This document shows positions 49,476 to 59,270 of a DNA stretch of 64,000 bases, piece after piece (the stretch's first letter is position 1; each line of letters begins with the position of its first letter). The notes beneath the pieces were generated by a model. That model searched no databases, had not been told where the DNA came from, and saw only the letters and a list, made by a program, of their open reading frames with translations. This DNA comes from Tetranychus cinnabarinus (lineage: Eukaryota; Arthropoda; Arachnida; Trombidiformes; Tetranychidae): positions 6,820,001 through 6,884,000 of the forward strand of contig WHVY01000003.1 of NCBI GenBank assembly GCA_022266195.1, written 5' to 3'. The position numbers and the translations under genes were made by a program.

Positions 49476-49848
49476 CCTAATATTTACATTTGTTTAATTT
49501 AACGGTGGAATAGCACTGTATATTATCGATGAGGTTCTAAACATTTTAATCCACTGAAAAAACTCGAATTAGTGGCCAAGAGTTTTCATTACCTCATTCT
49601 TAATATTTTAATCCTTAGCAAATAGCACTGTATATTATCGATAAGACGGTTAATATTTTAATCCTTTCCTTCGGATTAGTGATCTAGAGGTTGTCGATAC
49701 CTGGGGTCATGCGGGAGTAGAGGTGAAATAAACGGTTTAAACCATTCATGGGCGGTGAGAATGGGCGACTATAAAAGGGCTAAAAAAGTCGGAGAACCAA
49801 CCATTAAAAATTCATCGATCGACGAAGTTAGTTGAAATATCAGTGAAA
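49476..49848 (+). promoter_or_regulatory. Upstream block V and TATA promoter of copy H
   Basis: V-type promoter with cttcggattagtgatctag, taaacggtttaaaccattca and TATAAAA at 49770-49776, 79 bp before the start codon. It is almost identical to the promoter of F over the last 170 bp. Confidence 0.65.
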
Positions 49849-50769
49849 ATGTCTAGTCAATTCATCCCTTCTCCTCTTGACGTGTTAGCTGAGGCTAGTG
49901 TTCAAAGACTTGCTGAAGAGCGAGAGAAAGCCAAATTTGATCCATCCTCAGTGTTTTATGGGCTTGGACAATCACCGTCTTCTTCTTATCAACCAAGTAC
50001 CTCAAGTGACGATGCAATGGACATCACTAGTGATTCATGCAATTCTGATGACAGTAAATGCATGGAATCATTGTTTGATGAGTATATATTACACTTGTTT
50101 GATAACGACGTTTTGGAACCTTCAGATGACGATATATTCAAATCTGATCAATCCACAGTGTTTTATGTGCCTGAACAATCACCGTCTTCTTCTTATCAAC
50201 CGAGTACCCTAAGTGACGAGGGAATGGATACCACTAGTGATTCTGATGACTTGGAATCATCGTTTTGTGAATATAAACAATCATTCTTATACGACAGTTA
50301 CGGCACTTTAGATGACGATTCTTTAGAGTCGACATTTTCATCATGCAAATCTGATAACACGTTGGACCTTGAAGTCCATGGTATTTCGCACACATATGAA
50401 AACAAGGAAAGGAAGAGGATAAAAATTTTTATTTGCGAAGCGTGTGGAAACAGAACCAATGAACCGGAATTACATTATCTCCATCTTTTACAGAATCATC
50501 CTGATTCGCATGCTTTGGAAGAATCTTACGACTGGGGCACTTCAGATGATGATTCTTTGGATTCGACATTTTCATCATGCAAATCTGATATCACGTTGGA
50601 CCTTCAAGTCCATGGTATTTCGCACACATATGAAAACAAGGAAAGGAAGAGGATAAAAATTTTTATTTGCGAAGCGTGTGGAAACAGAACCAATGAACCG
50701 GAATTACATTATCTCCATCTTTTACAGAATCATCCTTATTCTCCTGCTTTGGAAGAATTTTTCGACTAA
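49849..50769 (+). CDS. Ovo finger-4 repeat protein, copy H (single exon)
   Basis: An intronless frame of 306 residues, sister to F. It begins MSSQFIPSPLDVLAEASVQR, has DPSSVFYGL and a second SSYQPSTL...SSFCEY...FLYD unit. It then has two tandem finger-4 modules (starting at about 50308 and 50542, period 234 bp) against three in F. Each module has CEACGNRTNEPELHYLHLLQNH. Fingers 1-3 and the NGGHGIKNP block are absent. It stops at FFD-TAA like F, so the tail loss predates their split. AATAAA is at 50887-50892. The conserved frame in two copies with different repeat numbers argues that the protein is made. Confidence 0.8.
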   Translation: MSSQFIPSPLDVLAEASVQRLAEEREKAKFDPSSVFYGLGQSPSSSYQPSTSSDDAMDITSDSCNSDDSKCMESLFDEYILHLFDNDVLEPSDDDIFKSDQSTVFYVPEQSPSSSYQPSTLSDEGMDTTSDSDDLESSFCEYKQSFLYDSYGTLDDDSLESTFSSCKSDNTLDLEVHGISHTYENKERKRIKIFICEACGNRTNEPELHYLHLLQNHPDSHALEESYDWGTSDDDSLDSTFSSCKSDITLDLQVHGISHTYENKERKRIKIFICEACGNRTNEPELHYLHLLQNHPYSPALEEFFD

Positions 50770-51640
50770 AAACATTTCAAGTTCAATGATACCAATTTTC
50801 CTTTTGCTGAATGAAAATATCAATTTCTTTGCCAATTCATGTAAACTCACTTTATTGTACTCCCTTGTATTATATTTTATCTGATTAATAAACAAATTTC
50901 AAACTGATACGTTAATTGCTTTTCTCACTTTTATTCCTACTCCTTGAGTTGCCAATTATGAGGCTGACTAAAAGTTTTGCGAATTCACTAAAGTCATCTT
51001 TAGTAATGTCATTTTGAGCCTGTTGTGTTGGTACAATTAGTACTGTAGAAGAGAGACAAGAAAAAACCAGAGAAGTACTCATTCTAGTGCCTAAGAAATG
51101 TGATTTAATGATTTAATACATAAATCTTTGTAACCAAAAATGAACACAAACTAACTGAGCTAAATACAGGATTCTCTGATTTTTAGGATGTCCACTGATC
51201 GCTCATGATGTAATGCTCATCACTCAACTCAACCGATGCCAAAAACCAGGCTCTCTCATGATGGCGAGGAATTGAATAAAGTGTTGATTTAATATCAGCC
51301 AGAGTCATTCAATATTCACTTTTTATTTGCTTAAAGATTCTGATATCTTACATCTTGTAATAAAGTAACACACACATCATATTACTTAAGCTATTACCAG
51401 TGGCCGCCGATGTCGCCGCTAATAATTTGACTGATCTGCTGTTGTTTATCACAAAACCAATCCAATAATTTCCTTTGAGTTCTGGAACAATGCTATTGTT
51501 GTTGTGCTTTACCAGAAGCAATCATGGTTTATTATCAATTATAAATCTGACAAATCATAACGATTCCTCAGTTTCTTCGTGAACGAGTTAAAACAATTTC
51601 TTTTCATTGTCCATATTGTTTGTCATATAAAAAACGGCAA
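50770..51640 (+). pseudogene. 3' flank of copy H with MED23 relic (plus strand)
   Basis: Same order as after F: untranslated former Ovo tail, AATAAA at 50887-50892, a U2-like scrap (about 51045-51090), then plus-strand MED23 remnants at about 51180-51310 and 51400-51640 with many stops. It is closely similar to 42942-43800, so F and H and their flanks were duplicated together. Confidence 0.65.
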
Positions 51641-52199
51641 CTTAAACATTTTCCTGTAAAAGTTTTTCCCGATTTTACTCTTGGATTTGACTAATTTTAG
51701 TGTCATTAAATATACAAAGTTATAAAGGAAAGAGAAAGAATCCAATACCAATCAATTTTATTTCATTTCACTATTTACATGTAGTTTCATTGAAATCAAT
51801 CCCATTTCCAAATAATATGATTTTTTTGCATTTTTATCAGCCAAAGAACGAAGCTTCGTTTAACGACGAATGGAAGAACAGTATATTTACATTTTTTTAT
51901 TTTACGATCAAAAATTATTGTATATTATCGATGAGGTTCTAAACATTTTAATCCTTTGAAAAAAACTCGAATTAGTGGTCAAGAGTTTTTATTACCTCAT
52001 TCTTATTATTTTAACATTTTCTTCGGATTAGTGATCTAGATGTTTCAATACCAGAGGTCATTCGGGAGTAGATGTGAAATAAACGGTTTAAACCATTCAT
52101 GGGCGGTGAGAATGGGCGACTATAAAAGGACTAAAAAAGTCAAAGAACCAACCATAAAAAATTTATCAATCGACTAAGTTTGTTCAAATTTCACTAAAA
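51641..52199 (+). promoter_or_regulatory. Upstream region and TATA promoter of copy I
   Basis: AT-rich sequence with a V-type proximal promoter: ggattagtgatctag, gtttcaataccagaggtca, aaacggtttaaaccattc and TATAAAA at 52121-52127, 79 bp before the start codon. Confidence 0.6.
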
Positions 52200-52571
52200 A
52201 TGTCTAGTCAATTCGTACCTTCACCTCTTTACGTGTTAGCAGAGATTAGCTCCCAGAGACTCGCAGAAGAGCGAGAAAAAGCTAAAACTGATCCATCTTC
52301 AGTGTTTTATGGGCCTAGACAAATAACCCCGTCATACTATGAGCCGAGTACCTCAAGCGACGAGTCAATGGATTCTACTAATGATGCACACGATGCTAAT
52401 AACAGTCAATGTCCTAACTCAGTGTTTTGTGAGGATGGAATGTCAACAAATTCATCTTACGATTCGGAAACCTCCGAAGATTTTCTTGATTCGACATCTT
52501 CAGCATACAGTTCTGAGAATAGCGATATGGAGGATATTCCGTTAGACCTTAGAGTGAGGTCATCCTTATAA
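52200..52571 (+). CDS. Truncated SNAG-less ovo-like protein, copy I
   Basis: A 123-residue frame starting MSSQFVPSPLYVLAEISSQR, with AEEREKAKTDPSSVFYG, an acidic Ser-rich region and a final PLDLRVRSSL. It corresponds to the N-terminal region of D, F, H and J. The stop comes just where exon-3 finger sequence has been joined in the wrong frame (see 52572-52847). Exon 2 and both introns are missing. It could still make a fingerless peptide from a normal-looking promoter, or be a dead gene. Confidence 0.55.
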   Translation: MSSQFVPSPLYVLAEISSQRLAEEREKAKTDPSSVFYGPRQITPSYYEPSTSSDESMDSTNDAHDANNSQCPNSVFCEDGMSTNSSYDSETSEDFLDSTSSAYSSENSDMEDIPLDLRVRSSL

Positions 52572-52847
52572 ATGTGACCATTGGGAAAAATCATTCACTC
52601 AAAGATGTGTCCTCGAATCTTATACTCTTACGGTCCATGGTATTTCGCATACATATGCTTACGAAGAAAGGAGGACAAGAATAAAATTTTCGAAGCGTTT
52701 GTAAACACTACCGATCAACCGCAATCACATTATCTTCATCTTAAACAGAATCATCTTGATTCTCCTGATTTGCAAAGAATCAAAGACAAAAGACATTTAA
52801 AGTTTAATGATTCACTCTCCCCTTTGCTAAATGTAAATATCATTTCC
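52572..52847 (+). pseudogene. Out-of-frame decayed ovo exon 3 of copy I
   Basis: Read in its own frame from about 52571 the sequence gives YKCDHWEKSFTQRC, so the second Cys of finger 3 is already Trp. HGISHTYAYEERRTRIKF follows, then a frame break and a stop within finger 4. Remnants of finger 4 and the tail (QSHYLHLKQNHLDSPD, then HLKFNDS) continue in another frame. AATAAA is at 52900-52905. Confidence 0.75.
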
Positions 52848-53770
52848 TTGACCAATTTAGACCAACTTATTTTTATATTGTGTTATATTGCACTTGAATA
52901 ATAAACTAATTTCTAACTTACAATTATCTTTTATTCCTATTTAAACAACTATAAGGTTGAAATATTTATATCAATTTTTGATATTGACGATCGATTATGT
53001 TCATTTGAATAACCAAAAAAGTTAAAAACTGTTTTGTTAATTGCCTTTGCACTTTTATTCCTACTCTTTGCATGATGAGATTGACTGAGAGCTTCTGGCG
53101 ATTTGCTATGCCATCGTTAGTGTTTTCGAGCCTGTTGTGTTGGTACAATTAGCACGGTTCAGGTTAATATAGAGATAGAAGAGAGACAAGAGGCAGAGAA
53201 GTTCTCATTTACTAAAGTAAGTGCTCAAGAAATATGGTTCATTGATTCAACACATAAATCTTAGTAACCAAAAATGAACAATAAACTAACTAATCTAAAC
53301 ACAGGATTCCCTTATGCTCAGAATGTATTGCTAATCGCAAAACTCAACTGGTATTAAAACCAGGCTCTCTCATAATTGCGAGGAATTGAATAAAGTGTTG
53401 ATTTAATATCAGCCAGAGTCATTCAATATTATTTGTGACAACTTTTGATTTGCTCAAAGATTCTGATATCTTAATAAAGTAACGCACACATCATATTATT
53501 ACTTAAGCCATTACCAGTGGCTCCCAATAGTTTGATTGATCTTTTGTCACAAATTCATTTCAAGAAGTTCTATTGAGTTCTGGAACAAGGCTGTTGGTAT
53601 TGTATTAACGGCTTTACCAGAAGCAATCAGGGTTTATTATCAACTATCGATCTGACAAATCACACCAACTCCTCAGTTTCTTCGTGAACTTCTTCGAAAC
53701 ATTTATTAAACCAATTTCTTTTCATTGTCAATATTGTTGGTCATATTAAAAGAAGGACAACTTAAACATT
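52848..53770 (+). pseudogene. 3' flank of copy I with MED23 relic (plus strand)
   Basis: 3' flank with AATAAA at 52900-52905, then a decayed U2-like scrap (about 53155-53230) and MED23 remnants on the plus strand at about 53290-53420 and 53510-53770 (LTALPEAIRVYYQ, PQFLRELLRN). These are parallel to the relics after C, F and H. Confidence 0.65.
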
Positions 53771-54704
53771 GTCGAGCTATTTCACGTCCAAATTATAATA
53801 TTTGTTTATTGTGTTTCTTGTATATTCTTGAGCCTGAAAATTCATAAAAAAGACACATACAGATACATGATAGAAACTCTCAGTACCACAACCTGAATAT
53901 AAAATAGTGTTTATTTTTGTGTTTCGCTCGGCTATTACTCTTGGATTTGACTGCTTTTAGTGTCATTAAAAGAATCAAATATGAATCGATTTTTTTTTGC
54001 ATTTTACTATTATATTTAGTTTCATTAAGATCAATTTCATTCTTCAAAGTAATATGAAGTTAATTTTTTCATTGTTACTAGGCCAGCAACCGAGTGTTTC
54101 ATTTCATGGTGAATGGATAGGCCAGTATCTTATAATACCTTATCCATTCAATATCTTACGGCCGAAAATTATTGTACTTGTTGTAATGTATATTAAGGAT
54201 GAGGTTCTAATTATTTTAATCCTTTGAAAACAACTTGGATTAGTGCGCAAGAGTTTTCATTACCTCGGGCTAACGGTGAAACAGTGAAGATAAAAGACTT
54301 AAAAAAACAGATCAAATATGAAACATTTGGTTGACACAGAAGAACGCGTGTTAAAAGAGTCTCGTGATTCAATCAAACTTCGAATCCTGAAAGACTGAAC
54401 TTCATGAGAAATGAGCATTTATGCCATTCAATTAGATTTTAAATAATTTTACACTTACATTGGTTAATTTAACGTTGGAATAGCACTGGATATTATTGAT
54501 AAGACTCTTAATTTTTTAACATTTTCTTCAGATTAGTGATCTAGAGGTTTCAATACCTGGGGTCATTCGGAAGTAGATGTGAAATAAACGGCTTAAACAA
54601 TTCATGGGCGGTGAGAATGGGCGACCATAAAAGGGCTAAAAAAGTCAAAGAAACAATCATAAAAAATTTATCATCCGAGTGTGTTTGTTCAAATTCAATT
54701 CAAC
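53771..54704 (+). promoter_or_regulatory. Upstream block V and promoter of copy J
   Basis: The full V block as before D: taacggt at 54271-54277 (reverse Ovo/OVOL core), an acgcgtgttaaaag element near 54347, and ggattag-type and aatacctggggtca elements. The box at the TATA position reads CATAAAA (54626-54632) instead of TATAAAA, at the same 79-bp distance to the start codon. The left part (53771-54200) is AT-rich with no gene seen. Confidence 0.6.
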
Positions 54705-56006
54705 ATGTCCAGTGTATTCAAATCATCTCATCTAGAAAACCTCTACTTGTTAGCAGAGGTTAGCGTTCGCAGACTCGCTGAAGAACGCGAGAATGCCAAG
54801 TGTGATCCATCCTCTGTGTTTTATGTGCCTGAAAAATCAACCTCTTCTTCTTATCACCAGTGCAATTCAACTGACGATTCGATGGCTTCCTCATTTTCAC
54901 CATACAAATCTGACTGTGATGACGATCAATATCAGAGTGCACCTCTCAACCTAAAAATATCTACAGAACCAATGCAGGAAGATGTGGTTCAAGAGCCCGA
55001 ACCTGAGCCAGAGCTTGAGTCAGACTTAGAGTCAGAATCAGAGTCTGAACCAGAGTCTGAACCAGAATCAGAGCCTGAGCGAACAGAACGACCGGTCACC
55101 ATAACAGCTGAAATGTACGCTCAGGCCATTGAAAGTGCTCGTAATTATAGATATAGTGAGGGACGAGCAAGTTTTGCACCAAACATCGAGTCTCTAGCTG
55201 AAAAACTAAGTAAGTTATTTCAACAATCAGTTGGAGTCAGTGATTTATTTTGCATCTCATTACTTTTGTATCTAACAATCAAACTAAATATTTTATCTTT
55301 ACTTAACAGAAATCCCTCTTCGAATGTTCAGTTCGATTAAATTTGTTAATGGAGGCCATGGAATCAAGAATCCAATCCTTTCATATGGAAAGCTTAAACC
55401 AGCTATACAGCCAAGTTTGGATGATCCCTTGAAATGCCCAGTGTGTGCACAACGGTTCCCCAAACCTCGATGTCTTAAGCGTCATCTTAAAAATCATTCA
55501 GACGTAAAAGAATATTTGTGTACATTTTGTGGAAAAGGCTTTAATGATACCTTTGATCTGAAAAAACATACCAGAACTCATACAGGTTAGTTATTTTATT
55601 GAAATCTCAACTTTTAACCATTTCAATGAATTTTTGTTCAAAATTATGAAACAATTATTCCACTTAATCTTGATTATTGCTAATTATTTCTTTTTTCTCT
55701 TTTTCTCTAATTTCTGCCATAATAGGTGTTCGCCCATACAAATGTGACCATTGTGAAAAATCATTTGCTCAACGATGTTCCCTCGAATCTCATACTCTTA
55801 AAATCCATGGTATTTCGCATTCTTATGCATACAGAGAAAGGAGGACAAAATTGTACGTTTGCGAAGCGTGTGGAAACACTACCGATAAACCAGAAACACA
55901 TTATCTTCATCTTAAAAATAATCATCCTGATTCTCCCGCTTTGGCTAAAGTCAACGACAGACGATTTTTCAAGTTTAATGATCCTGATTTCCCCTTTGCT
56001 GAATGA
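54705..56006 (+). CDS. ovo: SNAG-less Ovo-like zinc-finger factor, copy J
   Basis: The exons are 54705-55209, 55310-55585 and 55726-56006, phase-1 introns, 353 residues. It is a close sister of D: MSSVFKSSHLENLYLLAEVS, DPSSVFYV, PLNLK, an acidic EPEPE/ESESE repeat of different length from D, and the same altered finger 1 (CPVCAQRFPKPRCLKRHLKNH). Four fingers and the FPFAE end are intact. AATAAA is at 56089-56094. The intact frame despite an altered TATA box leaves expression uncertain. Confidence 0.87.
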
Positions 56007-57300
56007 AAATATCAATTCCTACCCAATTTACATCAACTTATTTTTTTGATAGTGCCATATATTGCTATTGTATTATATTGGTTTGAACAATAAACAAATT
56101 TCAAACTGACACGCTTATTGTCATTCTCACTTTCATTTCTACAAGCAGAGACGCTAAAATCAATCCATATTCAATGAGCCAAATCTTTATGTAAACCAAT
56201 GTCAATGTGGTAACTAAAAATGAAATAAAATCTGGTTCTAAAACTGAAAAAATGAAATCTAAGTTTGAACTTCGAAAGCCATTTTACCGAAAACCGAAAA
56301 TGAGAGAAAATTTTTAGTTACACGAATAATTTTTTTCTCACTAAAAGTGCATCAAGACAATTCTTACATCGAAAATCAAAGTTTGGGCACTTTTAGATCA
56401 TCCAATAATAAACCATAGCGTCATTAAACTAAAAAATAATTTTCTTCCATCCATAATGCTTTTGCAGATGAATTGTTTCCCCAACGCCCTGAATTTTCTC
56501 AGAAACTTTAGTTCCTAGAAAGCTCAAGTATTTTTGTTGCTATAATCAAATTATGGTCATCATTTGGTCGTAGAATGGGTTTAAGAGCCCTTTGCGTTGC
56601 CATTATTTTCACCGAAAATGGCTGATCATAACTTAAGCTTTTTCATTGAGTGGGTTACAAGCAAACACAAATTCTCGATAGAAAATTATTGTCATGATGA
56701 GAAATCCAAAAAGTTATAATAATATCTGTAGATTTTGCTACATTAATGATATTCATTTTAGAATATAAAAGCCATTCTTTAGCACAACTAAAAAATTTGA
56801 GTTTAAAGTTGAACTTTTGTGAGTTGTAAAGGCATGCAACTGATTCCATTGTTCAATTAAAACGTTTCTCTGATGAACATCATTGAGAAAATGGAGTTTA
56901 AAGTTGAAACTTCGATCTCTTTCTTTACAGTTTTACATATACTTCCAATCCAATAATAAACCATCAACCTGAATACAAAAAAGTTTTCCCCCAATGTCAA
57001 TAGTAAGAGATACGGATTCTGCATTTTCCCCTTACCCTGTTTAATCGCTAATTTCTCAGTAAACTGAATTCTGGTTAAGCTCTGACTATTTTTTACGATT
57101 GTATTATTATTGTTTATTATGAATTGTGATTGCAAAAGTTCAATCATAGCTTTTATGCGATGTAAAAATCTTCTTTAAAATCCGTTTAGTTTGGTCACAA
57201 TCTTCCCGCAAAAATTTCAAAGTTTGACACATATTGACAGATTTAAACAAACATGAGGTTTTTAAACGGAAAGTTTTCTGGAATCCCTATAGACACATAA
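56007..57300. other. 3' flank of J and unassigned AT-rich segment
   Basis: The first 200 bp are 3' UTR/flank, also present after the tail fragment at 44396-44574. From about 56210 to 57250 the sequence matches nothing else I recognise in the window. It has two internal echoes (aatccaataataaaccat-like at about 56403 and 56945; gagtttaaagttgaa near 56800 and 56893). Two minus-strand frames (56655-56849, 56857-57147) show no domain. It could be an old mobile-element remnant, but no diagnostic ends were found. Confidence 0.35.
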
Positions 57301-57575
57301 GTTCAGGATTGGTATCCAGGGTAATGACGAGTTTAAGGAGCTTGAAACCGGAAGTATAAAAGGAAAGAGAGACAGGGACAGAGAAGTAGTTATTCTCGGT
57401 AGTAAGAAAGTGTTTCATTGATTCAAACCACTTTTCACATTTTCAACTTTCTTCAAACTTTTGACTGCTATACTTCATCTCCGCATCAAGACCGTTACTT
57501 TATATTTGACCACTGTGAATAAACTCTGCCAACTTTATAAAACCAAATCAACTTTTAATTTCGTGCTAAATCACA
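57301..57575 (+). promoter_or_regulatory. Upstream region of ovo copy K
   Basis: A diverged U2 block nearly identical to that of C: GA-rich stretch (about 57360-57385), gttattctcggtagtaagaa, and ACCGTTAC at 57491-57498, 85 bp before the start codon. Confidence 0.55.
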
Positions 57576-58911
57576 ATGCCAAGGTCATTTTTAATACGTA
57601 AAAGAATAAATCTCAGGCAATCTAGCCAGCCGTCTAAGCAGACCTTTAAACAGCAGTCCAACCAACAGTCCGACCAACAGTCTAACCTACAAGCTAACCA
57701 ACAGTGCAAACAGTCCGACCAACAGTCTAATCAGCAGCCTAAGCAGCAGCCACAGTCTAACCAGCCGTCTAACCAACAGTCTAACCAACAAGCTAAACAA
57801 CAGTCTAATCAGCAGCCTAAGCAGCAGTCGCGGTGGCGTCCAGTTACTCCACCACCAAGTCCTGAGGATGCAAAACCATCACCATCAATGTCAACATCGT
57901 ACACCTGCTCCAGTTCATCGAATACTTCATCATCATCTGATCTCAGTGAACACCAGAGTGTTGTGTTGAACCTAAAAGTGGATTCCAAACCTGTACACCA
58001 TGCAGCCAAAAAGATTAAGTCTGAACCTAAAGTTGTTGTTACTGAGGAAATGTACCAGCAGTCCGTTGAAACTGCTCGCAATAGTAAAGCTGGAAGTAAT
58101 GGTGGGATCCCAGCTACCTTCGCTCCAAGCTTCAAGGCTCTAGCACAAAAGCTGAGTAAGTAAAACATCATTTCTTGAGCATTTATTTTAACTAACAATA
58201 AACTAAATATTTTATTTTTTCTCAACAGAAATTCCTCTTCACATGTTTAATTCAATCGATTTTGTTAACGGAGGACATGGAATCAAGAATCCAATACTTT
58301 CTAAAAAGAAGTCCGTTATTTCACCAAGTTTGAAAGATAAAAAAAAATGTCCAGTTTGCAGAAAACAATTTGCTCTGCCACGTTTAATGAACCGTCACCT
58401 TAAATGTCATTCAGACGTGAAACGATTTTTATGCACATTTTGTGGCAAAGGCTTTAATGATACCTTTGATCTTAAAAGGCACACCAGAACTCATACAGGT
58501 TTGTTGTTTTATTGAAATCTTAACTTTTGACTACTTCAATGAATTATCGTTGAAAATTATGAAACAATTATTCCAGTTAATCTTGATTTTTGCTAATTAT
58601 TTCTTTTTTCTCTTATTTCTGCCATAATAGGTGTTCGTCCATACAAATGTAATCATTGTGATAAAGCATTTACTCAAAGATGCTCTCTCGAATCTCATTC
58701 CAATAAAATTCATGGCATTTCGCACCAATATGCATACAAGCAAAGGAGGACAAAAATGTACGTTTGCGAAGAGTGTGGAAACGCTACCGATCAACCGGAA
58801 TCACATTATCTCCATCTTAAAGAGAATCATCCTGATTCGCCTGCTTTGGCAAAAATTAATGATAAGCGATTTTTCAAGTTTAATGATTCCAATTTCCCAT
58901 GTGCCGAATGA
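57576..58911 (+). CDS. ovo: Ovo-like zinc-finger factor, copy K (Gln/Asn-rich)
   Basis: The exons are 57576-58155, 58229-58498 and 58631-58911, in frame, 376 residues. It is sister to C: MPRSFLIRKRINLRQS. A greatly expanded Gln/Asn/Ser/Lys tract follows (about residues 16-85, SNQQ and KQQ units). WRPVTPPPSPED and a region almost identical to C come next. Finger 1 is CPVCRKQFALPRLMNRH after a Lys-rich DKKKK stretch, and fingers 2-4 are intact. The tail reads FPCAE instead of FPFAE. It is the last ovo copy and faces the intact MED23 gene, 1.3 kb away. The Gln/Asn tract could act in transcriptional activation or self-association; that is inference. Confidence 0.88.
57625..57830 (+). repeat. CAACAGTCTAAC-type repeat encoding Gln/Asn tract
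   Basis: Irregular 12-bp-type coding repeat (caacagtctaac and variants with cagcctaag, caagctaac). It is short in B (about 26740), medium in C (about 30640-30715) and long in K. Length differences are in frame. Confidence 0.8.
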
Positions 58912-59270
58912 AAATATCAACTTCTTGGCTAATTTCATTTTTATCAGTCTCATCATAAGCATCAATTTTTTCAATTTTATTTATATTTTTTTGGTGTTTT
59001 CACCCTTTTTTCACAATCTTTTTAAAACATTTAAAAACAAGAAAAAATACACCGATGATGACTACGATTCTGAGTGATATGTTCAAAGCAAAAATATCAT
59101 ATCAATTTTTGATATGCCAATCAATTGTGTTGTATTTGAACAATCGTTAAAATTAAAAACCGTTCTATTAATTGTAATTTTCAATTTTATTTCTATTTTT
59201 GAATGACCAATCATAAAGTTGACTAAAAGCTTTGAGGATTCGCTATACCAATCGTTATTTTTCATTGGAA
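58912..59270 (+). other. 3' flank of copy K
   Basis: Homologous to the flanks of A, B and C (gttatcagtctcatcataagc, acgattctgagtgatatgtt), then a tail shared with the flank of C (gttgactaaaagctttgagg). No gene is seen. Confidence 0.5.

Noticed and set aside
23356..58911. Retroposition as the origin of ovo and MED23 copies
   Set aside because: Intact copies keep introns and flanking DNA and no poly-A tails are seen, so segmental DNA duplication fits better. The intronless F and H lack the exon-1/exon-2 junction expected of a retrocopy.
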